From assembly GCA_001598975.1 (NCBI GenBank), contig BBXU01002240.1, positions 1 through 42,436 of the forward strand: DNA of 42,436 nucleotides, read 5' to 3'. Below are positions 14,201 through 26,200 of this stretch, in pieces. The notes under the pieces were generated by a model, which worked only from the letters and a program-made list of their open reading frames with translations, made no database searches and was not told the origin of the DNA. The translations under genes were made by a program, and so were the position numbers. The first letter of the stretch is position 1; every line of letters begins with the position of its first letter. Source of the stretch: Parachlorella kessleri (Eukaryota > Chlorophyta > Trebouxiophyceae > Chlorellales > Chlorellaceae).

Positions 14201-17200
14201 TCATGCAATGAGGAGATCTATATTAACATGTCCACGCCCAATGCCATCTCCCATTCAGCGGCGCAACCGAGCCAGGAAGCGTGGCCACCATATCAAACAT
14301 ACCTGGTGACTTCACATAACGCCAGCAGTGCAGCATGGCCTTCACAAAGCGCAGCTGTCCTGGGGAGCAGCGGCCTGCCTCCATGCTTCCAGAGGTAGGG
14401 CTTGTCCGGCGCCCTGCCAGCTAAGCCCAGCGCAGCGTGCTGCTGTGCTGCCACCTGTGCCAGGGCTTCACCTTGCCTCCAGCTGCTGAAAACGCCGTTC
14501 GATGTGCGCGCCACGTCAGCCAGCAAGGCGTTAGCAGCTTCCCACAGGTGAAGCCAGATGAAAACCAGCGCTTCAAAGTGCCGGCTCGAGTGCTCTGGAG
14601 CAGCTGTAGTTGAGTTGGCATGGATGGCTTGGAAGAGGGCCCAGCGCCACTCTTGCAGTGCGGCCACCTGCAGCCAGGCACTAGGCAAGCACATTAATCA
14701 GGCCGCCGGGCAGGGATAAGGAGCCCTCCAGACCGCCGCACCTTTCAACAGCATTTCCATTGCCGATGGAGGCCCGCCCATCACCTGCAGCCCCTTGTTT
14801 TCCTGTCAGCCAAAGCCAGCGAGCGGCACAGGATGGCGCTAATCAAACAAAGCCCTTACGGAGCGGCCATGCAACAAGCGTGGCACCACACCCGCACTCC
14901 GCACCTGCTCAGCCAGCCGACTAGACCACGGCAGGTGGGAGGTGGGGGGCACCAGGCTCTCCTCCACCCCCTGTACCGCCTGGAGCAGCGGATACAGCCA
15001 GTCCACGGCAGGATGGGGCACTGGCCGCCTTGTGCGCTCCTGCACGCAAGTGCCAGCAGTGCTGCTCAGGTCAGTCTCCAAGTGCACTCATGAGAGCCAA
15101 AGGACGCGGGATGCAGCAAATGGGAACCCTTATTGGAAAAGGTACCGCCACAGCACAAGGGCCACCTGGCTGCTGGGCGTCTGTGAAAAGCACTATGAGA
15201 GGCACGAAGCAGTATCACTGTTGCCCTGCAAAGGCTGCCCCCAGCGCCAGCGAGCGACATGCGTACCCACCTTAGGATGCTGAAAGCGCCAGTGTGACAG
15301 CTGCAGCAGCGTGGTGGGGGCCCGGGGGCCGGCTTCCCCCTCTCCCTCCGCCACAGCTGCCCTCAGTAGCACGGCTGACTCCACGGCTGCCTGCAGAGCC
15401 CTCCGCTTGCTTGCTAACACCTGCAGCCTGCCCCAGAGCTCTAAAGCACTGCTACCATTGGCTCCGCCTGTAGAGACCTCGGCGCCACTGGCTCCGCTGG
15501 CGAGCAGGTGTGGCTGCAGGAGCACTGCGGAGGAGGGCTCCAAGGGTAGGAGTGCCCTGGCCAGGGGTGGCAGCCCCATTGAATCCATCAAGGGACCCTG
15601 CAGCTCTGCCAGGGCAGCAGCTGTTGGGTGGGCTAGCAGCTCCTGCACAACCTGGGCTGCCAGCTGGGCGGCCTGAGCGGTACTGCAGGGTGCTGCTGCA
15701 GGGGAGGCGCCGCCTGGCAGCTGCTCCTTCCACAAAGCGTGGGCCTGCTGCGCTATCGCGGCTGCCCACGCGCTGCGCGTGCTAAGATCTGCCACGCCAC
15801 TCCGCTCCACATACACCTGGGCAGCCGCCAGCAGGCACAGCATGGCATGCTGGGGCCGCCCTGCTGACGCATCAGCCAACCACGCGCTGTCTGCCTCGCC
15901 GACACCTGGACTCTGATCAAGTTCCATACTGCTCGCCTCGGCAGTGGTCGCTCCCACTGCCCCCAAGTCCCTCCCCTGTAGGGTACTGACTAAAACCGGC
16001 CCGGGGAGGAGTGCTGTTGCCGCCAAACCTAGGCTCTGAGCCTCCAGGCTGGCTGCGCTAAATAAACTGCTGTTGCTGCTGCAGAGAAGGGCTGCCGACT
16101 CTGGGGCAAACAGCAGGGCCAGCTGCTGCTGTAGCACTGAGCCGTCGCGGAGGACAGAGGTGAGGGCGGACTGGGCGGCAAAGGCACTGGTGGTGAGGGG
16201 CAGGGGCCAAGCAGCTGGCCGGAAAAGAGAGAGGTGCCCACGGCTCTGCAGCGGAAGACAGCCATACTTCTGCTTAGGCTGGGAGGGAGTAGGAAAAAGA
16301 TGGGCAGCATATGCGCAGTGAGCGCGTATGAGAGGGATGCTGCAATGGTCGCCAGAAGGGAAGCTGCGCCAGGCCCCACGGTGCCTGGTCACCCGCACGC
16401 CAAGGGCAAGGCTCCTGTGGGCAAGCCCTCAGATAACCCCATAAGCATCACGAAGTTGACTCACAGAATGCCAGCTACTCCTTCTCCCTTGCCTCCGGAT
16501 CGAGTGTGCAACACACTTGGGGCTGTGTGGGCGTACACCAGACCTCACCAGAACCAAGCCACCCACCTCTGCGCCTTCCAGACCACCCCAGAAGGCCGCC
16601 GCGTCGCAGCAGTGTGCCTGGTGGGCGGCTGCAGCCACCACACGGGCCTCCTCAAATCCCTCCCCCTGCACGTACACCTGCTGGAATGCGGTACTGAGGG
16701 CGGCCCGGGGCTCCCAGCCACGGCAGGCCAGCGCTGCCGCCAGCTGTGCCCAGTGCTTGAGCTGTCGTAGTGAAGGGGGGCGCCTGGAGGCAAAGAAAGG
16801 GCAGTGGGAGCTGTGGAGGGTCCTTGATATAGCCTAGGGACCGCTTCATAGCAAGGGCAAGGTCGTTCATCGCACTGCCTTACATCTTTGCAAGGCACGT
16901 ATACCAGCACAAGCTGTCCTTAGATAGGTGTTTAGGAGATGCCCCGGAACAAGACAAGCAGTAAAACCCGGCCGAGCTGCTGCTGTACAATGGCGGCCCT
17001 TCGCTGCTCACCTGTGCCGCTGTGCAGCGTGAGCCACCACCTCCGCATGCGCAGCGGCCATAGCATGGGGCAGCGCTCGGCCAGGGATCCCCTCATACCC
17101 AAGCGTGGCCTCCAGCTCCTGCGCATGCAAGTTGCCGGCGGCTGGCAGGCTGCTTCCATTGAGGGGGCCAGCAGGAGCCCGGGGGTCCGCCGGCAGCAGG

Positions 17201-20200
17201 AAGATCTCGATGCCGCGGTTGCGCATTGCCCGGGAGACCTCCCCATGCCTGCACCGGCACAGACCCACACAGCCTCTGCACGACCTGGCATAGCTCTGGA
17301 AGCGCAAATGGATTGCAGCTGTCCGCTCCAAGTCATAGGCTGAAGCAACCCTGGTTGACGGACCTCTCACCTCCAAGTTGCTCCACCTGACCCCGGCCAC
17401 GCCCACTGAGCGCAGTGTAGGCTGGCAAACTTGTGCAGCCACACCTCAAACACTTGATCACCGCCGCCTCATTCAGGGGGAACCTCCCACCTGGGGTCCA
17501 GGGCCAAGAAGAGCCGGAAGCCTGGGTGAGGGCGCACCACGCGGGGCCCCTTGCTGCCGGTGCCACACTCATTGAGGTACAGCTCCCCCTGTGGCTCCAG
17601 GAGGGGGTTCAGGCGGTCCAGGACGGTGGGGTTGCACAGATTGGCGTTGTCCAGCAGCACCCACTGGCCGCGCTCAATGGCCCTGGAGTGGCACAGGGTA
17701 GGAGAACAGGAGCGATGGGATGTACGGAAAGGCATGCAAGACGGGTGTGCAGCCCTGGGGCTCAGCAACACTCGCGTGTGGTCCGCCAGTCCCCCGGGTA
17801 TGTTCAAGCCCTGGCCCCTCCCCTTGTAGCAAGGGTGTCCGCACTGCCTATACATACCTCGGCCGGCTGCTTTGTTGGGTAGGTGGGTATTGAACATTAA
17901 TCACAAGTCATAGCCATTGGGAAGTTCTACGAAACACACCTGGTTAGCGCGCCATCCACCCACTCAAATTTGCCAGCCGCCGCCGCATCCGCCTGCGCCA
18001 GCTCAGCTCCCAGCGCCTCCATGCGGCCTGCCACGTCAGCAGCCCTACCAGCCAGCTCACCACCGTCGCTCGCGTCTGCGCCCTCCAGCTGTGCAGCCAA
18101 AGCGTGCGCAGCAGCAGCCACCTGCCGCAGCCCTTGCAGGGCAGCCCTCTGGCGGAGCACGGTCTGTGCTTCAGGGGTGATAGCGGCTGCTCCTTGGCTG
18201 GGGACGCTCCCAGTGCCGCTCAAGGCTTGGCTGCAAGTGTCCCAGGCTCGTGCTACGGCCTCCAGGGCCTGCTGTGCGTTCTGGGCGTCACCCCCAACGA
18301 CCTGACAGGTCAGAGCGTGCTCTGTCACGGCGAGCACTAGGGCGTGCACCTCCCGGCCAGCCTCCTACAGCAGCACAGCACAGCACAGCACAGCGGCTGA
18401 TACCCTGGGAGACTTGCATGTGCCAGGGACCATCAAGTTTGCACCCTGCCGGGGCATACCCCACGCGAAGGGGCCGCCCAAAATCCCTCTCGCCGGCAAT
18501 GTGTATAACCACCCAGATACCTCCTACACATGTCAGGGGCCCCTCGATCAGATGCACGCATGCCTTGCAATGTCCTCAACCAATATACCTTTCCAGGGTC
18601 ACCCACCTGGATTTTGCGCTCAGGCTCCATTTGCTCAAAGCCCCCCAGCAGGTCTGAGGTGTCAGTCCCACTGGTCAGCGGCAGCTCAAGCAGTGGCCGC
18701 CCAGAGAGCTGCGCCAGTGCCCGCACGGCAGCGGTCTTGCCGGAGGAAGGAGGGCCCACCAGCAGGCACATCCAGCCGCGGGAGGCGCACTCTGCAGCCA
18801 GCATTGTCAGGCTTGCTGGGCTGCTGGGGCAAGGGCGCCTGACAGGACAGAGGCACAGACAACCGTTCAACAAAGGCTGGAAGCAATGACATGCAGTACT
18901 GAAGAGCTCCATGCCACGACCGCCAAGCACCCCAGACTTGTCAAGCGTGGGCAATTCCTTCCTTCGTATGACTTCTGCAGGAATGTGGCATCTCACCCGT
19001 GAGGCACTCCAGTACTGGCAGCTGGCTGTCGAGTAGTCCCAGGCTTTCCCCAGCCTCACTGCCAGCCCCAGCCCCAGCAGCGCCGGCCGCGGTACGGTCG
19101 AGAATCGCCCAGCCGAATTGCAAAGCCGCTGGGGTGATGAGGAACGAGGGACGGTGCGTCTGTTGGCCCTGCTGCTCGGCCGGCCAGAACTCTTGCAGCA
19201 CAGCGGTTGCATGGGTGCGATCTGCCGCCGTGCGCAGGCGCTGCATGAAGAGCATACTGACGTAGTGGCAAACCGCAAGGTCCAAGGCGGCCGCCTCACC
19301 CTCCCTGCAATTCAAACAAACAACAAGCAGAGACGAGGTCTTAGCAACAGGCTATTGACTAAACAAGGCTGCAAAGCTTAGCTTACCCAGGCGAACAGCG
19401 ATTGGGGACCCTGTTACTAACTGCTGATTAGTAGCTTCTCTGTGACGTACAGCAGATTCCTTCCAGTCAGATATCCTCGACCGGCCGCTGTCCTTGCCCA
19501 CAACTGTCAACTCGTAAACCTGACCTGAGACTACTCCCCAATCCAAGGCTCAGCAGGCTCAGCACAGTGCCACCTAGGATCCAGGCCATAGTTTGTTGCA
19601 ACGGTGAATACAAGCAGCAGGGAAGTAAGAAGAATTCAAACAGCTGCTTCCTATCGTTTTAACTCCCCGTTCTTAGTACCCAGGTTTGAGCCATGGAAAG
19701 CATGCCAGCAGCAGCGGTGCCTGCAGTCGATCAGATACCCCCGCCAGCAGACCCGCCTCCTGCTAAAAGGAGCTTGGATGCGACACAGGAGTGCATCCAA
19801 CTCAAAGTGCAGTTCGGCAAGGATGCTGTGACTGTGGAGCGGCCTCTGGACACGACCGTGGGCGACCTTAAGAAGGACATCGAGGAAAGGACAGGTACAC
19901 TGGCGCACAGAATGCCTTCCCTCGCTTAGCTCGCTTGCCAGCAAGCCCTAAGGTGGCCGAATGAATGGAACATGCAGGCATACCACCCAGCAATCAAAAG
20001 CTGCTGTACAAGGGCCAGCTAAAAGACGCCAGCACCCTTCGAGAGGTAGGAGCTTTGGTTGGGCATATTAACCCAAGCCTGTCCGCCTCAAATGACCTGT
20101 AGAGGAAGTCTCTTTGCAGCCGATTGGACAAGGCGGCGGTTACTGTGGGCACGGTGAAAATGTAGTAAACTCTAAGTTTGGTTTCTACAAGTTGGCTTTT

Positions 20201-23200
20201 TCATAACAAGTCTTGCTCCTGTATGGAGCAGGCCGGCCTTAAGAGCGGCTCTAAGATCATGGTCATCGGCTCGGCACCCAAGGACGCCCTCAAGGCAAGC
20301 CTGGCGGAGCAGCAGGGAGCCGACAAGGGCATAGACTGGGACGTCCCCAAAGCAGAGGAGTGCTGGTCGGAGACCGAACAGCACAAGAAGGCAAGCCTAT
20401 ACGCCCCAGTCCTTTGGCCAGCTTGGTGGTCATCTGCACCTGCCTCCTATAGTGGATTCATGCCGACGCTAGCCTGCTCAGTGTAATGTTCAAACCTTAC
20501 AGTTGCTTGCACCGAGTCAAACCACCCAGCATGTTGTTGTGGGGCGGAAATTGCAATGACGATGCGCTGGGAAAGCTGGCTGGCATATATTGCACCCAGC
20601 AGCGTTCTATTGGGCTATTGAGCATCCCCAAACACGCGCTCATTTTCACACTGAGGGGCAGGGCCAGTGGTGTTGCTGCAGATCATAGCCAAAGGACGAC
20701 CCGACGACGGGTGGCCAGGCATCAAGGATAAACAAGTGCCGCTGCGAGATGACCAAACCTATATACCCGGCTTGCTCAATTCCCAGGGGACAAAGGTCCG
20801 TGCACACACAGCGCAGGGGAGGGCAGCCGTAAAATGTTGTTGCAAAACTCTTCGGTGAGCTGTTCCTGTGGTGTATGAATTCGATGACCTGCCTAGCCCA
20901 AAATTCATTCCATTCGTCCCAAAGGAAGGGATATGATACAACCCCTCGTGTTTGTGGCCGTATGCGAATCCCCGTCGCCTAAGGGCTGAGCAGTCCCTAC
21001 GCCGCGCAGGTGCGGCTGACCTTCAAGAACGAGATTGGGCAGGTGTGGGTGGGGTCGGCGGCGTCTACACAAAAGGTGCCCCTCGGCACAATCCACAAGA
21101 TCGAGGCGCAGGCGATCAAGGGGCAGGAGGAGTTCAGCATTGTGCGGCTGCAGCTGGGGGCGTCAGGTGGGCCACGGGGAGGGTGGTTGGGCAGCTGGGC
21201 AGCTTAGCAACTCACAAAAGCGGGAGCCAAGCCCAAGCCCTGCCATGGGAGTGCGGGCATGAGTGCCAAGTCAGACCTGGCATGGTGCCAGGAAGGCAAC
21301 CAAATCTTCCCGACAAGGGGGGAACCCTGCCCTGGCTGCTGAACTGCCAAGTGCCTTGCGTGGGAGTCCCTTACCATATGAGCATCTTAAATGTGAAAAC
21401 CTCAGCACTTGTCTTGCCGGCCTTCAAGCCCATTCGTAAGGTCGCCCTGGCTGGCTGCAGGGTCGTCCAACCTCTGGCTATACTACGTGCCCTCGCAAAG
21501 CGTGTCGGGGATCAAGCTACGGATACTAGGAGTCAGCGCCCTTCTCTGACGGTAGACTCCTGCTGTAGGCCAATGGATGTAGTGTAATTCAGCGCACCCA
21601 CAGAAGCCAGTAATGGGAAGCTTCTGTCTGAACGGTTTGTCCTGGCCGCTTTGATGGCACAGCGTGCCAGTCAGCAGGACCATGTACATGGGAAGCGAGC
21701 GCTGTAATGCTAGTATAACTGGTATCTGCTATTCCGTGCCCAGTTTTCTTCTTCTTGCAACAGCAGGCTGTGACGACTGGTGCACACTCTGCAATGTTCA
21801 ATAGATGACCAACAATTGCGCTGGGTAGGCATCTGCCTAGCAACGAGATAGGATAGGCTATGATGGGTTAGGCTACACGCAGGTTAACCCTTCAAAGTGA
21901 TGGCTCCCGGCAGGGTGCATTTGTATTGGTTGACTGCCTTTGGCAGGCTTGGAAACCGGGCAGTGACATGAGTGGGTAACTGTCTTATGGAGGACGCGGC
22001 CCGGTCTCCGCGTCCAGGGCCTGCCGGGGCCCAGTTCACCTGACCCAGCGCCAGTCCATGACCCCTTCGCACACAGCTTATGACCAGGACCCACAGTCTG
22101 CTGCTGCCAGCAGCAGCACCAACTGATTGCTGCCAACAACCGCCTGCTCCTTCCCAAACCCCTACGAATGTATAATGTTGGGAACGCCCCCATCACCCAC
22201 CTGCTCTTCTCCGCTCCAGCAGCGCTGGCGGCTGGCGCCGCAGCCTCGGCCAGCTCGCACCAGCGCAGCAGGTCTCGCAGGTTGAACTCCCAAGGGCCGC
22301 CCGCCGCGGCAAAGGTGATAGCTACGTTGGCGTCGTGGTGCAGCCGCTGAAGGAAGGCCACCATGCGGTCCAGGGTGGGGGGCGGCATGCGGGGGTGAAG
22401 CGCGCCTGCGGGGAGGGAACGAGGGGAAGAAAGAGTCGGCGGCATCTATGACGGGTGAACACTTCTTATCTCACGGACAAGTGCCGCAGCGTGCATCTGG
22501 CAACGTTGTCTGGCTAGATGCATGCTGCTGCTGGACCTTGTGAGAACGAGAGCTAAACAACATGCACCGCTTGCGAGGAATCAGTCAACTGCTCCCTGGG
22601 CGGGCCCCTTTGGCTAACTTGCCTGCAATGAAGCGTAGGTCCTCCTGCTGCAGCAGCTCCACGTGCACACGCATGAAGCGGTTGAGGAAGGACTTGGGCA
22701 AACCCTTGCGCCCACCACCCTCCTGTAAAAGCCCAACAAGCGACACCAAGCCTGAGTAATATATCCCGCGGGTTTGCATCTCGTCTAACGCGCGTCGCCT
22801 TAGCTAGCTGGGGCCTGAAGGCTCAGTCCACACCACAGGGGGCGCACTGCACTGCCAGGGCTGACAATCTGGTCATAGAGCGGCCCCAGCGGCAGAGGCA
22901 CCAGAGCTGCCAGCAGTCACTGGGCAGGGTAATGGGTCAGCGCCTGCACCTGCAGCGGGTTCTGCGCGGCAAAGACGCGGAAGGAGCGTGGGCAGCGGAA
23001 GGTGCGGCCCAGCTCGGGAATGAAGACCTCGGCTCGGTGGTCCAGCACCGCATTGAGCCCCTCCAGCACGGTCTGGTTGGCCAGGTTGAGCTCATCAAGC
23101 AGCACCCAGGCCCCGCTCTTGATGGCGGCCAGCAGCGGGCCGTCCGACCTGCACCCGGTGGGCAATGGCTGTGGTATGACATATGATGCCGGTGGGCCAA

Positions 23201-26200
23201 CTCATGGAAAGAGGGGTTCAGGAGGTATTCTGAGTGGCAGGGAGAGAGGCTGGCAGAGGCACGTTGCCAGCGCATGCTTGGTACACTGCCGGCTTGGCGA
23301 CGCCACACTCGCCACGGTTGTGGCGGCCCCATGCAAGCGCTCTGCACAGCACCTCCCTTCTTTCCGTGTCGGCCTACAAGCATCCAGGCACAGGCATGCG
23401 GGCGCCCTCCTACCAGTGCTCCTCCGCTCACCAGGCGAACTCCCCAGGGGCCCCTCCCTCCACCGGCAAGTCAGCGCCCAGCAGGTCCATCATGTCGGTC
23501 TGCTCCGACAGGTTGATGCGCACCAGGTGCTGGCCTGCACACACCAGGCACACGCAAGCAAACCTGAGCAGGTCCAGAGGGCAGACCCCGGCCCCACCCA
23601 GACCCTGCCATGGGTGTGGATGGCTCCCCGCTCGGTGCCTGGTTCCCGCCAACAACAACATTCCAAACTGCAGGATGTGCAACACAGAAGCAAGTGCCTG
23701 GCAGGTAGCCCCGCCGTCGATCAGTGGCTGGGTCGACCCCATACCGGACTGCCACACCAGCAGCGTCCATCCCTACCACTGTAAAGCCCTCCTAAACCTC
23801 GCAACTGGCCATACTGGCACACAGCCGGCATGCTCTGGAGAGCACTGACAACTCTCCCGCCGGACAGCAGCGCACAGCTGCTGGCCGCCAAGCACACTCA
23901 CCCACTGCCTTGGCCATGGCGGCGATGAGGCTGGTCTTGCCCACCCCGGGGCTGCCCTCCAGTAGCACCGGCTTGCGCAGCTGCAGCGCCCGCAGCACGC
24001 GCAGCGCGTTGCGGCCGGTGGTGGGAGCCCCAAAGTCAAAGCGGGCACCGCCGCGGGCGCCGGTGCCGCTGCGGCGCTGGACAAAGAAGGGGGCGATGCC
24101 CCAGGTGGCGGAGCCCTGGCTGGGCTCCTCGCCTGCAGGAAGGAGGCAGCAGGCAGTAGTCAGCTGCACCTGTGAGCTGCCTGATGATACACCAGCATGA
24201 GTATAACAACGCAGCTTCAACTTCGGACGTGCTGCCATCTGATGCTGTGGGAGTAACTGCAGTGACATTTCAGACACCTCAGCCCTAAATCTGTATTCAC
24301 ATTTTGTGGCATTTGCAGCAGCAGCAGTCGCCGCCTACCATTTGCACCCTGCTGCGCAGCGCAGTGCAGCACACCAAGGGCAGCTCACTCACCCTGCGCC
24401 GCATCCACCTCCATAGGCAACAAGTGCGCGGCAGACCCAGCCCCATCCGCGCCGCAACTCGCACCAACCGCAGGGGCCGGTGGCTGCGCCCGGCCCGCCG
24501 CCGCCTCCGCAACAACACGGGCGTCGTGCGGCAGCTGGCCCAACAAGAAATCATGACACATGTCACGCAGCTGCTGCGACGCCTCCGCTGACAGCCCCAC
24601 CCCCAGCCCGATGCCATCGAGCAGCACCAGGTGGGCCCCGTGGGCATACGCTGGCAAAGCGCCCACAGCGGGGGCGGTGGTCGTGATGAAGTGGGCCCAC
24701 GCCAGCAGGTCGCGGACTGACAAGGCCTGGCGGGCGGCATGCGCGGCTTTGCTGCGGAAGAAGCTCCAAAAGTCCAGCAGGCGGGGCACCACCAGGTCGC
24801 GCACAGCGCCCTCTGCAAGGGCAACGAGAAGCACATCTTGTGTGGTTAGTGCACGCTAGCTGCTTGACACCCCCAACTTGCAAAAGGGCACACTGAGGGG
24901 GCCCATCAGGTGAGATGCTGAAGCAACAGGTGCATGCAAGCCACCAGGAGCGAGGGACAGAGCTTACACACCACATACTACGCAGCCGAGAGCCACAACC
25001 CTAGGACACTCGAAACTGCCACTGCCACCACCCCCCGCTGGCGCCCCTCCCGCACCCGGCAGCCGGCTCTCCAGGATGGCGCGCAGCTCCCCCAGGTCCT
25101 CGATGGCCGGCACCCAGATGGAGGTGAAGCGGTTGGCCAGGGCGGGGCTCAGCTCCTTCTTGCCGTAGTCGCCGCCCGGGTTCATGGTGGCCACCAGGCG
25201 GAAGGCGGGGTGGGCGGCGATGACCTCGGCGCCGGCGCCGCCACGCTCCGCCAGGGTCAGCGTGCGCCCCGGCTCCAGCACGCTGCACAGCGTGGGGGGT
25301 GGACTCACAACGGGGCGGGGGGAGGCTGTGCCCGACAGGAGGGGGGGTGGAGCTTGGGCCCAGATGGACACACCAGGTTCACTAGACACTTCTACTTGAG
25401 GTTGTTGACAGCAGGGGGGCCGGGTCGGCAGGGGCATTGCCCAGACAACAGGTTTCCAGGAAGACAAGCTTTCGCGTTTGAACCTGAGTTGGCTCTCCTC
25501 ATCCACGAGCAGCAACTAAGGAGTTGAGAGTTGCAGTGCCTGTGGTCCGGGCCTCAGCGCACCCACCTGTTGAGCCGCTCCAGCACAGCATCCTCGGCCA
25601 GGTTCAGCTCATCCACCAGTATGATGTCGCCGCGCTTCATGGCTTCCACCAGCGGCCCGTCCACCCACTCAAATGGGGCACGCACCCCCGCCACCGCCGC
25701 CCCCAGCTGCTCCACAGCCTCACGCAGCGCTGGCAGGTGCTGCTGCTGGGCGGCGCCGTCGACGCCGGGGCCGCCTTGGTGCTGCTCCAGCTGCTGCTGC
25801 TGGAAGTGCTTGGTGGCTGCCGCAAGCAAGGCCCGGGCGCTAGTGAGCAGCGCCTGCAGCGCGGCGGGGGAGGGGGCTGCCGGTGGCGGCAGGGGCGCTT
25901 GGCCGAGGGCGGGCAGCAGCGGGGAGGCATTGAGGGCTGCCAGGGATGACTGCAGCTGCAGGAGGGACCTCTCGCGATGCCTGCATGTAGGTGAGCGACA
26001 GAGAGCACCTGAACGAGCGCCATCATACACTGCACCCACCCATCTAGAACAGCAGTACAGTGCTCCCAGGTCTCAGAGCCCTGGCCGACGCAGCTGCGTA
26101 GAGTATCTTACAAACCTCAGCCGAGACCATGAGCAGCTGTGCACCTTCGGCTGGTACCTAGCCAGCCAACACCCAACTGCAAGGGCCATATCAAGGCATG

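Larger units (their letters stand above)
19305..22200 (-). other. 2,896-bp midasin intron 33 hosting the UBFD1 gene
   Basis: The donor is AGCAG|GTGGGT (exon end 22201) and the acceptor TTGCAG|G (exon start 19304). The phase-2 join reads AAEKS-R-EGEAA in frame. The other midasin introns average about 260 bp. The 388 bp at 19305-19692 should hold the UBFD1 promoter and 5' UTR. The 650 bp at 21550-22200 holds its 3' UTR and otherwise nothing recognisable. Confidence 0.85.
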
